A stretch of DNA of 64,000 nucleotides from Dromiciops gliroides (GCF_019393635.1 NC_057863.1:2067501-2131500), one strand, 5' to 3'. Positions 46,646-58,439 are shown, counted from the first letter of the stretch. Notes: a model not told the origin generated them from the sequence alone. Numbers and translations are program-made.

Positions 46646-47167
46646 AAACACACCCTTGTCTGTGTTCCCCTATGATCACACCTGCTCAGAGATGCCCATG
46701 CATACTTAGCCCCCACATGTGCTAGAGTGTCCATGAAGACACACCCAGAGCCCAACCCTGCATCCCTTCTGCCCCACCCCAAGGCTGCTCTGCCCTAAAA
46801 CTTTCATTGAGCTGCACTCCAGCCCCCACCTGAGCTGTGCCCGACCATGTGGCTGATGGCTCCCTTCCCTACCTTCCCGGAGGCTTGGACATTTTCATGG
46901 ACAGACATGGACAACCGCAGCCTGGCTGGCCTGTGCCCCCTGCGGGGGCTGGCAGCTGGAAAGCTCGCACCAGCCTCTGGGACTCTACCCACCATGGCAG
47001 CGCTGACTGGAGAGGAGGCATGAGCTGCCCAGCCTTTCCCCGGGGCTTGGGTTCGTGTGCCCTGGAGTAGGGAGAGGTGCACAGCAGAGGCAGCCTCGGG
47101 GCTCCAGCAGGCCCCAGGTCGGTGCTCCGGCTAAGGAGACCCCAGGGGCAGACTATGGGATTGTTCC

Positions 47168-47173
47168 AATAAA
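47168..47173 (+). terminator. P2RX1: P2RX1 poly(A) signal
   Basis: AATAAA in 'ttgttccaataaacagcct' is followed within 20-35 bp by a GT-rich stretch (agtttgggtgcgtgtctcc), the normal arrangement for a cleavage site near 47190. Confidence 0.75.
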
Positions 47174-47190
47174 CAGCCTCTAGTTTGGGT

Positions 47191-48495
47191 GCGTGTCTCC
47201 CCTGGCATGGCCAGGCTGAGCTGGGAGTCGGGAAGGGTGCCCCCAGAGGCAGGAGTGGCTCATTCCAGGAGCACCTGGGCAAACTTGGGGCCTCTTCTGT
47301 GCATGGCACTGGGCCAGCCCCAAAACATACAAAGAAAGTAAACACGCCCTGTTCTGCAGAAGCGTCCTTCCGTTCTTGGAGGGAATGGGGCAGACACACA
47401 GAGAAGCGACGCATTGCACGGAGATCTGAGGAGGGGAGCAGGAGGCCAGGAAGGATTCACCCACAAAAAGCCTCCTGTGAGTCAAGCCTTAGAAGAAGCC
47501 GGGGACCCCAAGGAGGTGGAGAGGAGGAGGCAGAGCATTCCAGGGGCAGAGCACAGCCTGTGCAAACGCATGGAGGGCAGAGATGGACTACAGAGTCCAG
47601 GGAACGGCCAGAGGCCCCTTTGGCTAAGGGGATGTTCATGAGTTTGAAGAGGTGGGCTGCAGGACCAGGCTGAGCTGCTGTGGTAGCAGATTGCTGGATC
47701 TTGGCCAATTGGGATCCATGCTGAGGGCGGAGCTCCCAGCAACGGGGGATGGGGAACTAGGTTGTCTAAGATGGGCCAACTGGTCCAGGTGAAAAGGAGC
47801 AGGTTTGACTTCCTGTGCCAGCCAGTAGGAGGATGGGGCCCATGAGGAGCCGCTGCATTTCTGGGAGGGGGGACTTAGACTTTAAAAATCCAGCACTTCT
47901 TAAGAGACAGGCTGAGACAGGTGCATTTTATCCAAGAGGTCATAGGGAGCCATTGAAGATGGCAAAAGGTGTTCCTGAGCAAGCCTGAAAATTTCCCTCC
48001 CAGGCTTAGTCCTGGTCATTTATGGCTGAGGGTGTCCTCTGTCTAACCCAGCCTCCCAGGCCTCTGTGACTCTGCCCAAGGTATTGGTCATTCCTCCACG
48101 ATAAAGGGGGGAGCTTAGCGGGCAGAAGCACAGATGATGTCTCCACAATGGCTCTGGGAAGGAGGACCACAGGAGGCTGGCTGGCTGTCTGCCTTTACAA
48201 ACCAAGCTAGGCCTGACCCCCAGGAGATTCTTCCTGCCCACAGCAGGGTCAGGGACTCTGGGGAGGGCTCCATCCCCCAAGGGGAGGGAGGAAGGGGCTC
48301 CCGCCTAAGACAGATGCAAAGACATAAAACCTGTGGACAGCCCGGGCTCTGGTTCCAAAACCTCCACTCCTAGAACTGGGTTGCTCACCTGAGGCTTCAG
48401 AGGTAATGCAGCAGAAGGTGTTTAGCAAACCCTGGCTCACAGAAGGCTTGGTTACTGAAGCATGTCTTGGAGACAAAGCCTGAGGATAGAGAAAG
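47191..48495. other. Intergenic between P2RX1 and CAMKK1
   Basis: No gene is recognised. 47440-47950 has the wording of an old interspersed repeat ('gagcattccaggggcagagcacagcctgtgcaaac') similar to about 30-340 of this window. Confidence 0.5.
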
Positions 48496-48682
48496 GCTAC
48501 ATCTGTCTGTCTGTCTCTGTCTCTCTCTCTCTGTGTCTCTGTCTCTGTCTCTCTCTGTATCTCTGTCTCTGTCTCTCTCTGTCTCCCTCTCTGTCTCCCT
48601 CTCTGTCTCTCTGTCTCTGTTTCTGTCTCTCTGTCTATCTCTCTCTGTATCTCTATCTCTGTCTCTCTGTCTCTCTCTCTGA
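48496..48682. repeat. (TCTCTG)n pyrimidine-rich microsatellite
   Basis: CTGTCTCTCTCTGTCTC repeats over about 185 bp. Confidence 0.95.
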
Positions 48683-48749
48683 TTCTCACAGGACTTTAGG
48701 GGTAGCCCCTAGCAGTCAGAAGTTATTTTTCAATGATGTCTGCTAGAGG

Positions 48750-49860
48750 CCCCACTGGTATTATCATCGAAAACCATCTAGTCCACCAGTCTTAAGTAAC
48801 TTTTATAGAGAGGTATTTATTGAGGCGATACAGTAGGAACAATGGGCAAGAAGCCTACTGCCCATATGTCTGTGACACCCCCTCCCACAGTCACATACAA
48901 AGCCCGAGGGAAAGGGCTTAGACTCAGAGAGTATATGGAGCAAAGGGGAACTCGGCTTGGTTGCTAGAAGTCCTTTTCTCCTACTTGTGGGACACTGAAG
49001 ATGTCCCCCTCAGGCGTGGGATAGTTTCTCTTCTGGAAAGTCACCCCTTGGGAAGCTGTGAATCTGTGTTCAGTCTGTCTTGGGGTACACCCTCCACTCA
49101 GCTGATGTAAGGATGGGAGCGAAGATGGGAAGTCCACCATCCTCCTTCTAAGTGTGCAAGGTCCTCCTCTGGCAAAAGGGAGATGGGGGAAGGAGACAGT
49201 CCAAGACCTTCCTGCCTTCTCCTCAGGGGGTTTACCAGACTGCCATCCTTGCTCCAGCCTCTGGAACGACTCTTGTCATCATATATAAAAGCCCTCGAGG
49301 GTATGACCGAGTTTCCTCAGCCTATCCAAGTGTAATTCCTTGACAACTTTATTCTAGTTCCGGGGGGGTTCAGTCAACAATCCATGAATGAATGAAAATG
49401 AAGCCTGTCACTAAGACTGGTCGTTTTCACCTGGTTAAGATACTGGGTCTTATCCCTGGGTCTAAATGTGGCTGGGTGAGGAGGTTGAAGAAACCCATCA
49501 GCTCTGCCCTTCCAGGAGAATAAACAAGAGGAAGCCCATGTGGTAAACCTATGGGCCTAAACTCATGGAGGGGTTGGCACTAGATTGTGGGCGAGAGTCT
49601 GGGATCCCCAGGATCCCCCTGAGATGCTCATAACAGGCCCAAATCCTCAAAGAAAATGAAGCACCACAAAAAGATGAAAGAAAAGCTCCCACACAATGGA
49701 AAAACCTGACAGGGCAAGGAAAGAAAGAGGAAAACCATCAGGGAGAAGCGGCATCAGTCATTGCCTCAGAAAGACCAGGAGGAAGCCTGGAAATGGAGAT
49801 GAGGAGGATAACAGACACTTAAGGGACTGAGGGACAACTGAGGCCGACTCTCCATCTTGG
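48750..49860. other. Unclassified, possibly LTR-derived sequence
   Basis: No coding content is recognised. On the reverse strand a TATA-like 'cttttatata' (near 49285) and an AATAAA (near 48818) are present, which could belong to an old LTR read on the - strand. The ends cannot be defined, so this is only a suspicion. Confidence 0.25.
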
Positions 49861-49901
49861 GAAAACACTATTATTATTGTTATTGCTATTGTTATTATTA
49901 T

Positions 49902-50036
49902 TAATTTTTTTTGGTGAGGCAATTGGGGTTAAGTGACTTGCCCAGGGTCACACAGCTAATAAGAGTTAAGTGTCTGAGGCCGGATTTGAACTCAGGTCCT
50001 CCTGACTCCAGGGCCGGTGCTCTATACACTGCTACC
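49902..50036 (-). mobile_element. tRNA-derived marsupial SINE, antisense
   Basis: Reads 'ttttttttggtgaggcaattggggttaagtgac' to 'ctctatacactgctacccc'; the head end is shortened by a few bases. (TTA)n precedes it. Confidence 0.93.
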
Positions 50037-50261
50037 CCTGCATTTATCAGTATCCTGTCTATACTGAGGTGCCCAGACCCGGGCACTCTAAGGATGACTG
50101 AGGATGGAAGGAAACTCCCTCTCCTCTGTCTGGGAGCTCTGCTCTCCTGATCTGTGACGTCACACCTGCTGGCTGGCTCACACTGGTCGGGTGCTTCTGG
50201 CCTTCCTCTATGCGCTCCTACCCCTGCCTTGTACCTAGGGAATCAATTTTCTGAGCCTCAG

Positions 50262-50830
50262 TGTAAGACATTTATCCCTGGGTGAGAGACACCGAGTTCC
50301 ACTCTGACCACGGACCAAAGTCTCCCAGAGCTTCCTTTATTGCTTAAGTCAAAGCACCAGCCTGGAGAAGCGTCATCAAGGCAAGAGCTCTGCCTGATCA
50401 CCAGCAGCTCTCATCAGGTATATGCAGCGTCACAGGGAAGAGAACACGTCAAAGCCTGATGAAGCTGGAGGGTATGTGGAGACTAACTACGAGAATGCTT
50501 CGAATCTGTTCTTGGACAAGGGTCGAGGAGCAGCAGGTCTGTCCCAGCGAGAAGAGGAACACTGATGTTGCTGAGAACCTGGGGCAGAAGTCTTGGTTAG
50601 CAGCTTGGGTTTACAGGACCCCGAGGTGGGCTTCTTCAAAGTCTATGCCTATCCCCATAATTGGAACCTTCAGCTCTAATTGTTTAACTGGGGCCTCTTC
50701 TGTAGAAACACGCCTCTTAAATTCCATCTTCTTACATTCAGCCTCATGGTCTGTTGAGATCTCGTTTAGATACTGACTCTGTCATGCAATGCTAGCGATC
50801 CTCCCAGTCAATCTTTAACAACTCTATGTC
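50262..50830 (-). mobile_element. Possible old LTR, antisense (fossil)
   Basis: Read on the - strand, an AATAAA near 50338 follows a TATA-like motif near 50420 by about 80 bp, and the segment would end in ...CA at 50262. The far end and family are not recognised. It may be a degenerate solo LTR or another element. Confidence 0.25.
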
Positions 50831-50837
50831 AAAAAAG

Positions 50838-50985
50838 TTACATTGTTATCCTCATTTCACCGATGAGAAAACTGAGCCTGAGAGAGGCTACGTGATGTTC
50901 CCAATCTCAAGCCCTAGAAAATGCCTGAGGCAGAATTTGAACTCAGATCTTCTTAATTCTGAGTCCTTTGCTCTGTTCACAAGAG
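50838..50985 (-). mobile_element. MIR fragment, antisense
   Basis: Reads 'attgttatcctcatttcaccgatgagaaaactgagcctgagag', then 'gaggcagaatttgaactcagatcttcttaattctgagtcc'. Confidence 0.85.
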
Positions 50986-51230
50986 AGATGGGCCCATTTC
51001 TGGTCCTGTTGTTAGATGACTGAGGAGGGTGCTGAGAAGATGGCCAGCGAGTAAGGATTAAAGCGAAGCCTGGTTGGGGACTACCTGAAATAAGGATCCA
51101 AATGAGGATCTTGCCTAGGGCCAGAAAGGCTGAAAGAGTAAAATCCGTGGCTGGTCTAAGTGTTAAGGTTGTATGGAAGTTGTTCAGGACATAGAGTAGA
51201 TGTGTAGTAAACTATGTACTATGTGCCTAC

Positions 51231-52174
51231 TGTGGAAATTTATTTTGATTTGGGGACCCTACCTTTAGGCTGAGATTAGAAAGCCTTAGGCCCTCAGGGT
51301 CTCTCCCCCTCTTCCTCAGCTTCAGCTGAGCGAAAAAGCCCCGTGGGCTATAGAAGACGCCAGGTCAGACAGCTGGGGGGAAAAAAAGCCCCAGCTCCCT
51401 CCGACCTGAGCGGAGCTATCTGAAAGATAGCCTGTGCTGAGGCACGAGCTGCTCGCGCCCCCCCCCACACACACACACCCACCAGCCGCAGCCCTGGCTG
51501 GCGGATTAGCTTGGTCTGTGGGGGCGCAGGAAGCCCCGAGATTTGAGTGGAGAGAAGAAAAGGTATATATAGAGCTGGGAGTTAGCAGAAAAAAGGAGGG
51601 AGCAAGGACAGAGTAGAGAGGCTGACTAGAGGGCAGTGCGGACAAGGACGGAGGAGAGTTCGGTTTGGACAAGGAGCCGGGGCTTAGAAGAGGTCAAGAG
51701 GGCGGCTGACAAGATTAGAAAGGGGGGGGGGACAAGACAAACAGTAACACAGGACTGGGGGGCTGACAAGGTTACAGGCCTTAATACGAACCAGGGAAAG
51801 TGTAACGTGCCCTGAGGCCGAGGCGGCTTAAGGCCCTTATTGTATTCAAGAAGTTCAAGGCGCAGCAGGTGGGAAAGAGACGGAGTGGAAAGAGACCGCA
51901 GGAAAGCAGTCAGGTTGTACATTTTATTTCCCTGTATTCTTAATTTTAAATAGTCTCTCATAAATAAACTCTGCTTGGATTATTTAGTTAAGAGCCTTCT
52001 TAATCCTGTGCTTATCAATTTGGGAGTGGAGTAGTATGGTGGAACTTTATAAACGGCCCACATTAAATTAAATGCAGTCAGATAGCCAAATAGTCAAAAA
52101 TCCCCAGATTAGTCCTCCAGTCAGATTAGCCCCCCCCCCAAAATTAGGCTAGTCAATTTAAAAATATTTCCACA
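51231..52174 (+). mobile_element. Endogenous retrovirus LTR (fossil), class II-like
   Basis: This 944-bp segment is bounded by perfect 9-bp inverted ends, TGTGGAAAT and ATTTCCACA. It has a TATA box (gtatatata, near 51571) and an AATAAA near 51963 followed by a GT-containing stretch. These are the usual U3-R-U5 parts in + orientation. A lysine-type primer-binding site follows it, so it looks like a 5' LTR of which little or no internal sequence remains. No partner LTR and no matching flanking duplication were seen. The element is broken and probably tens of millions of years old; the age is a guess from its decay. Confidence 0.75.
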
Positions 52175-52180
52175 TTTGAA

Positions 52181-52198
52181 TGGCAACCCAGATGGGAC
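52181..52198 (+). other. Primer-binding-site relic (tRNA-Lys type)
   Basis: TGGCAACCCAGATGGGAC, six bases after the LTR end, resembles the tRNA-Lys PBS of betaretrovirus-like elements (TGGCGCCCAACGTGGGGC). It supports a class II assignment of the LTR. Confidence 0.55.
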
Positions 52199-52640
52199 TT
52201 ACAGCCCAATTATAATTTTTCTAAATTTATAATTTTTCATATAATCATAATTTTTCATAAATCCAATTATATATTTTCCCAGGTTAGTTATAGTTATTAA
52301 TAATTAATTTTTCTACACTACACAATAAATATATTCCACTTAGAGCCTAATGGAAAGAGCCCAGGGTGGGTGTGAGGGGAATGTTTTGTCTGTGTGCTTG
52401 GCCATGAATCCTTTGTATTTGTATCATTGTGTAAAGACGTTATTTAACCTTTTCCATGCTTAATGCCATTGTTAGCTTGAATGCTTTCAGGGGTGCTAAA
52501 GGAGTTGGTTTTTTCTCTGAAATAAAATATACTTGATAATGGTGGCCAGAGTATTCTTGGGTGGAGACATGCCACTCCCATGCCACTGGGGAGTGGGAAA
52601 GTACTTCCCAAATTGTATGTATCCTCTCGTCAGGACAGAT
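52199..52640. other. AT-rich sequence after the LTR
   Basis: Short AT-rich repeats (ataatttttcataaat) run up to about 52300, then unique-looking sequence. No gag, pol or env similarity is recognised. Confidence 0.4.
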
Positions 52641-52809
52641 GCTTCAGTATCAAGGTCACATTTCCATAGGTAGAGTTATTGTGCATATTCTGCTATTTTC
52701 ACTCTTCATCACTTCATCTATCTCATCATGCATTGTTCCTATTTGTCATTTCCTATGGAGCAGCCATCATTCATTTCATTCATAGACTACAATTTGTTCA
52801 GCCATTACT
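52640..52809 (-). mobile_element. L1 3'-part fragment, antisense
   Basis: Motifs such as 'catagactacaatttgttcagccattac' match the antisense L1 ORF2 end seen more fully at 54310 and 56290. It is interrupted by the SINE pair that follows. Confidence 0.5.
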
Positions 52810-52968
52810 TTGTTTTTTGTTTTTGTTTTTTTAGTGAGGCAATTGGGGTTAAGTGACTTGCCCAGGGTCACATAGCTAGTAAGTGTTAAGTGTCTGAGGC
52901 TGGATTTGAACTCAGGTACTTCTGACTCCAGGGCCGGTGCTCTATCCACTGCACCACCTAGCTGCACC
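52810..52968 (-). mobile_element. tRNA-derived marsupial SINE, antisense (first of a pair)
   Basis: Begins with (GTTTTT)n, then 'agtgaggcaattggggttaagtgac', ending 'gcaccacctagctgcacc'. Confidence 0.95.
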
Positions 52969-52996
52969 TGTTATTCTTTTTTTAATATTGTTATTC

Positions 52997-53141
52997 TACT
53001 TTTTTGTGAGGCAATGAGGGTTAAGTGACTCGCTCAGGGTCACACAGCTAGTAAGTGTCAAGTGTCTGAGGCCAGATTTGAACTCAGGTCCTCCTGAATC
53101 CAGGGCCAGTGCTTTATCCACTGTGCCACCTAGCTGCCCCT
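52997..53141 (-). mobile_element. tRNA-derived marsupial SINE, antisense (second of a pair)
   Basis: Begins 'cttttttgtgaggcaatgagggttaagtgac' and ends 'gtgccacctagctgcccc'. The flanks 'tgttattct' before and after the pair members suggest successive insertions at nearly the same spot. Confidence 0.95.
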
Positions 53142-53478
53142 GTTATTCTACTTAAAAAAAATCTCATCTCTACTAGTAGTTATTAGGGTGCCTGTTTTCC
53201 ACAGCCCCACCATCACTGAGGCTTATCATTTCTATCTTTCTTTGTCTTTTCAGTACCTATATAATGAGTTATGGAATTTATTTGGAGTTGATTTCACGAC
53301 ATGGGAGACGCTTACACAGGACTACTCAGCAGGGCGTGCCCTCATCAGAGAAGGTGCTGTGCTCTATGAGCAAAGCAGAACTGAAATAGCTCCAAAGAAT
53401 TATGATATGCATAAATTTATTGAATCCATCCCCAAATGTTCACATAGACTGATTTTTTATCTTTAAAAAATGTTTCGA
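53142..53478. other. Intergenic sequence, not classified
   Basis: An open frame of 92 codons (53188-53466, +) shows no recognisable homology and no splice context suggesting an exon. It is most likely non-coding, LINE-like AT-rich DNA. Confidence 0.4.
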
Positions 53479-53627
53479 GGGCAGCTAGATGGCGCAGTGG
53501 TTAAAGCACCGGCCCTGGATTCAGGAGTACCTGGGTTCAAATCCGGCCTCAGACACTTAACACTTACTAGCTAGCTGTGTGACCCTGGGCAGGTCACTTA
53601 ACCCCCATTGCCTGCAAAAAAAAAATT
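53479..53627 (+). mobile_element. tRNA-derived marsupial SINE, sense
   Basis: From 'gggcagctagatggcgcagtgg' to 'cttaacccccattgcctgc' plus an A-tail. A four-base doubling 'agctagctgtgtgacc' lies inside. Confidence 0.95.
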
Positions 53628-54615
53628 CCCCAATTACAGGTAAAAATAGTTTTCAACATTCATTTTTTTAAGATTTTGAGTTCCAAATTTTTCTCCCACC
53701 CTTCCTTCCCTCTCCACTCATGAAGCCAGCAAGCAATCTGATATAGGTTATACAGTACAATCATGTTAAACATATTTCCACATTAGTTATGTTATGAGAG
53801 AAGAAACATAACAAAGGGAAAAAACACAAGAAAGAAGAAACAACAACAATAAAAACCCACACACAACAAAAGTAAAAAAATAGTATGCTTTGATCTGCAT
53901 TCAGACTCCATACTTCTTTTTCTGGATGTGGGGAGAATTTTCCATCATGAGTCTTTTGGAATTGTCTTGGATCATTGTATTGCTGAGAATAGTCAAGTCA
54001 TTCACAGTTCTTCATCAAACAATGTGGCTGTCGCTGTGAACAATGTTCTGGTTCTGCTCACTTCACTCAGAATCTGTTCATGTAAGTCTTTCCAGGTTTT
54101 TCTGAAATCTGCTTGATCATCATATCTTATAGCACAAGAATATTGCATTACAGGGGCAGCTAGGTGGCGTAGTGGATAAAGCACTGGCCTTGGATTCAGG
54201 AGGACCTGAGTTCAAATCCAGCCTCAGACACTTGATACTTAACTAGCTGTGTGACCCTGGGCAAGTCACTTAACCCTCATTGCCCTGAACCCCCCCAAAA
54301 AGAATATTCCATTACATTCATATACCAAAACTTGTTCAGCCATTACCCAGTTGATGGGCAACCCTTCAATTTCCAATCCTTTGCCACCACAAAAAGAGGT
54401 GCTATAAATATTTTTGTATACGTGGGTCCTTTTCCCTTTTTTATGATCTCTTTGGGATACAAACCTAAAAGTGTTATTTCTGGGTCAAATGGTCCGATCA
54501 GTTCACAACTCCACCAACAATGTATTTGTGTTCCAGTTTTCCCACATCTCCATCATTCATCATTTTACTTTTTTTATCATATTAGCCAATCTGATAAGTG
54601 TGAGGTGGCACATAG
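53628..54615 (-). mobile_element. L1 LINE 3' end, antisense, split by a SINE
   Basis: 53640-53960 matches the antisense 3' UTR of marsupial L1s. 54000-54610 is the ORF2 C-terminal region: the reverse strand gives RYDDQADFRKTWKDLHEQIL, matching KNDKQDDFRKAWKDLRELM in the copy at 56.3 kb. A SINE inserted at 54153-54300. Confidence 0.85.
54153..54300 (+). mobile_element. tRNA-derived marsupial SINE nested in L1, with target-site duplication
   Basis: A full-length sense copy is flanked by AGAATATTGCATTACA (54137-54152) and AGAATATTCCATTACA (54301-54316), a 15-of-16-base duplication. The host L1 sequence continues across it, so the SINE is younger than the L1. Confidence 0.97.
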
Positions 54616-54765
54616 ACCATTTATGCCTGACGTATGGTAGAGCATTCCAAGCTCATATTGTTCTGATCATCCACAGTCAGACACACTGTAACTTGACTCG
54701 AACATGGCGATGTCACTTTGGTCCTCTTCAGGAACGAAGGACAACAACGAATGGGTTATGGTAGT
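54616..54765 (+). mobile_element. Fragment of RTE-type SINE/LINE tail
   Basis: The end 'tttggtcctcttcaggaacgaaggacaacaac' matches the tail of the composite SINE at 63.09 kb ('cggccctcttgcagaatgaaggacagacaacaac'). This 3' end is typical of marsupial RTE-linked elements. Confidence 0.6.
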
Positions 54766-55837
54766 TTCGGTCTGAAACTCTATTTTAAAACTTTTCAGGC
54801 AGTTATTAGTAATTTGCATATTGTCTTTCAAGAACTGCCTATGATCATTTATCTTTTAGGGAATGGATCTTCCTCATAAAGTTGTGTCATCTCTTTATAG
54901 AATTCTGATGTCAGATTTTTATAAGGAATGTTTTCTGCAATGATTTTTCCTTATCTATTTCTTTCCTCTTAAAATAAATGTTTATTGAATCAAACTGCAT
55001 TTTCTTTTGATTCCATATGCTTTTAGCTGTGCCAAAGGTCTTTTTAAAATCATCAAATCCCTCTACTTTGCTCCTCTTGTGTCTTCTATTTGTTGAATAC
55101 AGATAATAATAATAATCAGAGGGCTGCTGGGTAGTTATCTCTCCTGGGTCGTCTTGCAAAGAATCTTAAATGATTAACTTCTGTGCAGTAGGCAGCTTGT
55201 TGGAGGCAAAGAGCTCCAAGTTCATCCATAAAACCTCTGTGGCGGGCTGTGGATCCCTTTGGGAGGATTTCCATGAGTGTGCCCAGGATGGGCTGTGATC
55301 TGCAAGGCTGGAGGAAAGAACCACATCACCAAGACCCAATGAGTTACCTCATCCCCCTAACTAGAGAAGACTCCCTTCACAGAATTCATCCACAGAAATG
55401 ACTCTCAGAGCTGGAAGAAGCAGTGGGGCTGCTAAGAAAAACCATGCAGGACAATTCAGATTGTTGACATCTCAACACAGCTGAGCATGTGGACAGCAAT
55501 GCTGTGCCTTCCTGCTGTAGTAGGTAGAAAGAAAGGTTAGAGTTAGTCAAGACCTGCTAGCCTAGGTGAGCTAGAGACTGGATCTCAAAGCCCTGGATAC
55601 CTCTTCTGCTTTGTGCTTCTTCCCTAAGCGTAGGTGACCAAACAATAACCCTGTTTATAATTCCTCCAGGTTTGGAGGAAGCTTCCTGAGCTCTATGTGG
55701 GCGGTGATCCTCCTGGATCACCCAGTTCGTGATGAATGACAGTAGGAGAAGCCGACACTTCAGAGAGAATGACAACATGGATAGAAGGAGGAACTCCAAG
55801 CTGGGAGTGGCTCATTGGAAGACATGGACCTAGTGGG
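54766..55837. other. Intergenic, AT-rich then mixed sequence
   Basis: 54770-55150 looks LINE-derived (T-rich, with 'tttgattccatatgcttttagctgtgcc') but is not assignable. 55150-55837 shows nothing recognisable. Confidence 0.4.
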
Positions 55838-56640
55838 AGTTTTTTTTTTTAATAATAATAAACATTGTTGTTTAAAGTTTTGAGTTCCAAATTCTATGCC
55901 TCTCCCGTCCCTGAGGCAGTAAGCAATCAGATAGAGGTTATCCATGTGCGATTATGAAAACATGACCGCATTAGTAATTTTGTATAAGAAAACTCAACTA
56001 AAAGAAAAAAAATGAAAGAAAGTGAAAAATAGCCTGCTTCAGTCTGTATCCAATCAATATCAGTTCTTTCTTTGGAGGTGGATAGGATGTTTCATCATTA
56101 GTCCCTTGGGATTATCTTGGATAATTGTATTGTTGAGAATAGTTAAGTCCTTCACAGTTCTTCATCCAACAATATTGCTGTAGCTGTGCACGATGTTCTC
56201 CTGGTTCTGCTCACTTCACTCTACATCAGTTCACGTAAGTCTTTCCAGGCCTTTCTGAAATCATCCTGCTTGTCATTTCTTATAGCCCAATAATATTCCA
56301 TCACCATCGTATGCCACAGCTTGTCTAACCATTCTCCAATTGATGGGCATTCCTTTGATTTCCAATTCTTAGCCACCACAAAAAGAGTTGCTATAAATAG
56401 TTTTGAGCAAATAGGTCTTTTTCTGTTTGGGGGATATAAACCCAGCAGTGGTATTGCTGAATCAAAGGGTATGCACAGTTTTATAGCCCTTTGGGTATAG
56501 TTCCAAAGTGCTCTCCAGAATGGTTGGATCCACTCACACACAACTCCACCAACAGTGGATTAACATCCCCATTTTCCCACATCTTTGGGAGCTTTTTGGA
56601 AGGTGCAGAGTTGAGATGAGTATGGAATGCTGAGTCAGCA
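55838..56640 (-). mobile_element. L1 LINE 3' end, antisense
   Basis: It starts with the reversed A-tail (10 T plus AAT repeats), then 3' UTR. On the reverse strand of 56221-56541 lies a clean ORF2 C-terminus: IPFDSAIPLLGLYPPNRK, SIGEWLDKLWHTMVMEYY and DDFRKAWKDL. The human L1 counterparts are IPFDPAIPLLGIYPKDYK and MWHIYTMEYY. The copy is 5'-truncated. Confidence 0.93.
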
Positions 56641-58439
56641 ATCCAGGGAAATGCTTCAAGGTTGAATACTTTAAGTATCAATCTCCCAAAAGAGTGTCAC
56701 CATTGTTCTGTTACTGCTGCTTGTTAAGTGATTTGTCTGTTCACCTGCTTGTGTTTTGTCTGAAGGTAACAAATAGCTGTCCTACCATTGATACCTACTG
56801 TACATTGAGTACCTTTCTACTCCCTCGAGATGAGTGGGAGATAAGCTTTGAGTGGGTCTCCCCAAGGCTCTCGGTCAGGGCCATAAAGAGTCAGAGACAA
56901 GGAGAAAAGGCATCTAGCCCTTGTTCCACTCGAGTCCATTCTCTGCTCCCACTCCACCTGTGCTGAGTCCCCTGGGTCTAGAGCGGAGAAGGGCCCTTAG
57001 TAGGAAAGGGGCAGCAGAGGTGTCCCAACCCTCTGGTCCAGCAGCCGTACAATATCACGGGACAGGAATTCTCTAAGCGTGGCTTTAACCATGACTGCGT
57101 GCTGGGGTCATTGTCCCTTTGTCGGATTCCCAATTGGAAGTTCCTCTCTCCATCTGCTTGGCCTTTGTTTACTTTCAAGGGAGAAGGAGACACTAGGCAG
57201 TGTCTGAGGGTCTGGCTTTGTCCCACGATTGCTCAGCATTTTCAGTCGCTCTCTGGGACAGCTAAGGAAAGCTGCCAGTCACAGCCTGATCCTGATGGGT
57301 GGCTGGGCCAGCTGCAAGTCCTGGCATGGGGCCCAGGCAGTCCAGGATTCCTGCAAACAGCTCTGCTTTGGAGGTTCAATGAACCCCGGGCACTATCCTC
57401 AGCTATGGTGGGCCTCTTCTGGGGCTCTGGTCTGGAGCAAGGGGAGGGGAGAAGGCAAGAGAGACCAAAAAGCCAACGTAGAAGGCCAACCAAAGTCTTC
57501 TTTTGCTACAAACACAGCGTCTCCCCACGGAAAAGGGAAGGGGCATATGGGTTTCCTATCCAGTCTGTTTCATCTCTATCTCCATGTCTTTGTACTGACT
57601 GCATTTCTTCCTTACCTCTGTCACCCCAAAACCTGAGATTTCTTCAAGGCTTAGCTCTTAGGTGTCACTTCCTCCATGAAGCCCACCTTGATCTAGCCCC
57701 TTGTCACTACTTCTCCTCTGTTACTCTGGGTATCCCTTGTATCCCCCCTTCCACCCCTAGAGATCACCAGTCAGCTCCTTGAGGTCATGGACTCACAGGA
57801 ACACAAGAAATGTCATTGAATGAGTGGACGAAGGAATGAATGAATGGGTGAATGAGTTAGTGAGCGAGGTCCCTGGCCTCCCTTTATCCTTTCTTGTCCC
57901 AAGGCCTGCATCTCCCTGGCAGGCCAGGCTTTCAGGAGAAGATGGAGGTGGCGTGTGTCCGAGTCATCTGTCCCCCCCACCCCATCACCACCACGCAGGG
58001 GAGGGTTCTGACTTCCACCAGTCGGTGGAGCGGGACCGTCCCGACCCAGGGTCTCCGCTGTGAGGTGCCAGAGAGGGAGGCAGAGGGATGGGCTCCTGGA
58101 CTGTGGGCCCTGCTTCGGCCCAGGCCTGGGATCCTGGCTCTGGCGGGGTTCAGGACTGTGGCTTTGTTTCTAGCCCTGACTCTGCCTCCTCCCCTCCCCC
58201 CTCTCCAGTGATCCTGAGGCGGAGGCTAGGGAGATGGGGGCAGCCGGGTGGGAGCTGACAGTGCTGGGAAATGTGGCCTGAGACTAAGCCCCTAACCCAC
58301 GCTCTCCCCTTCAATCCCAGCCCCAGTGATAGTGAGCAACCTCCAGCTGCGGGCGCGCTTGGCTCGGTACTAGCGGCTGAAAGCCGCTCAAACCTATTTC
58401 CCAGCGGAGGAGCCTGAGGCACAAAGGGGGCAGCTCCTG
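56641..58439. other. Intergenic upstream of CAMKK1
   Basis: No recognised gene. A 227-codon open frame at 57099-57782 (+) has no known homology, no splice context and a non-coding look. Confidence 0.5.

Larger units (their letters stand above)
45254..47190 (+). other. P2RX1: P2RX1 3' untranslated region
   Basis: It runs from the stop at 45253 to the first AATAAA at 47168. It contains a MIR-like segment (45455-45600: 'cattttacagaggaggaaactgaggc') and two microsatellites. About 1.9 kb is plausible for this gene; an earlier, non-canonical site is possible. Confidence 0.65.

Noticed and set aside
57099-57782. 227-codon open frame upstream of the CpG island
   Set aside because: No homology, no codon-use or splice evidence; probably chance in moderately GC-rich DNA.
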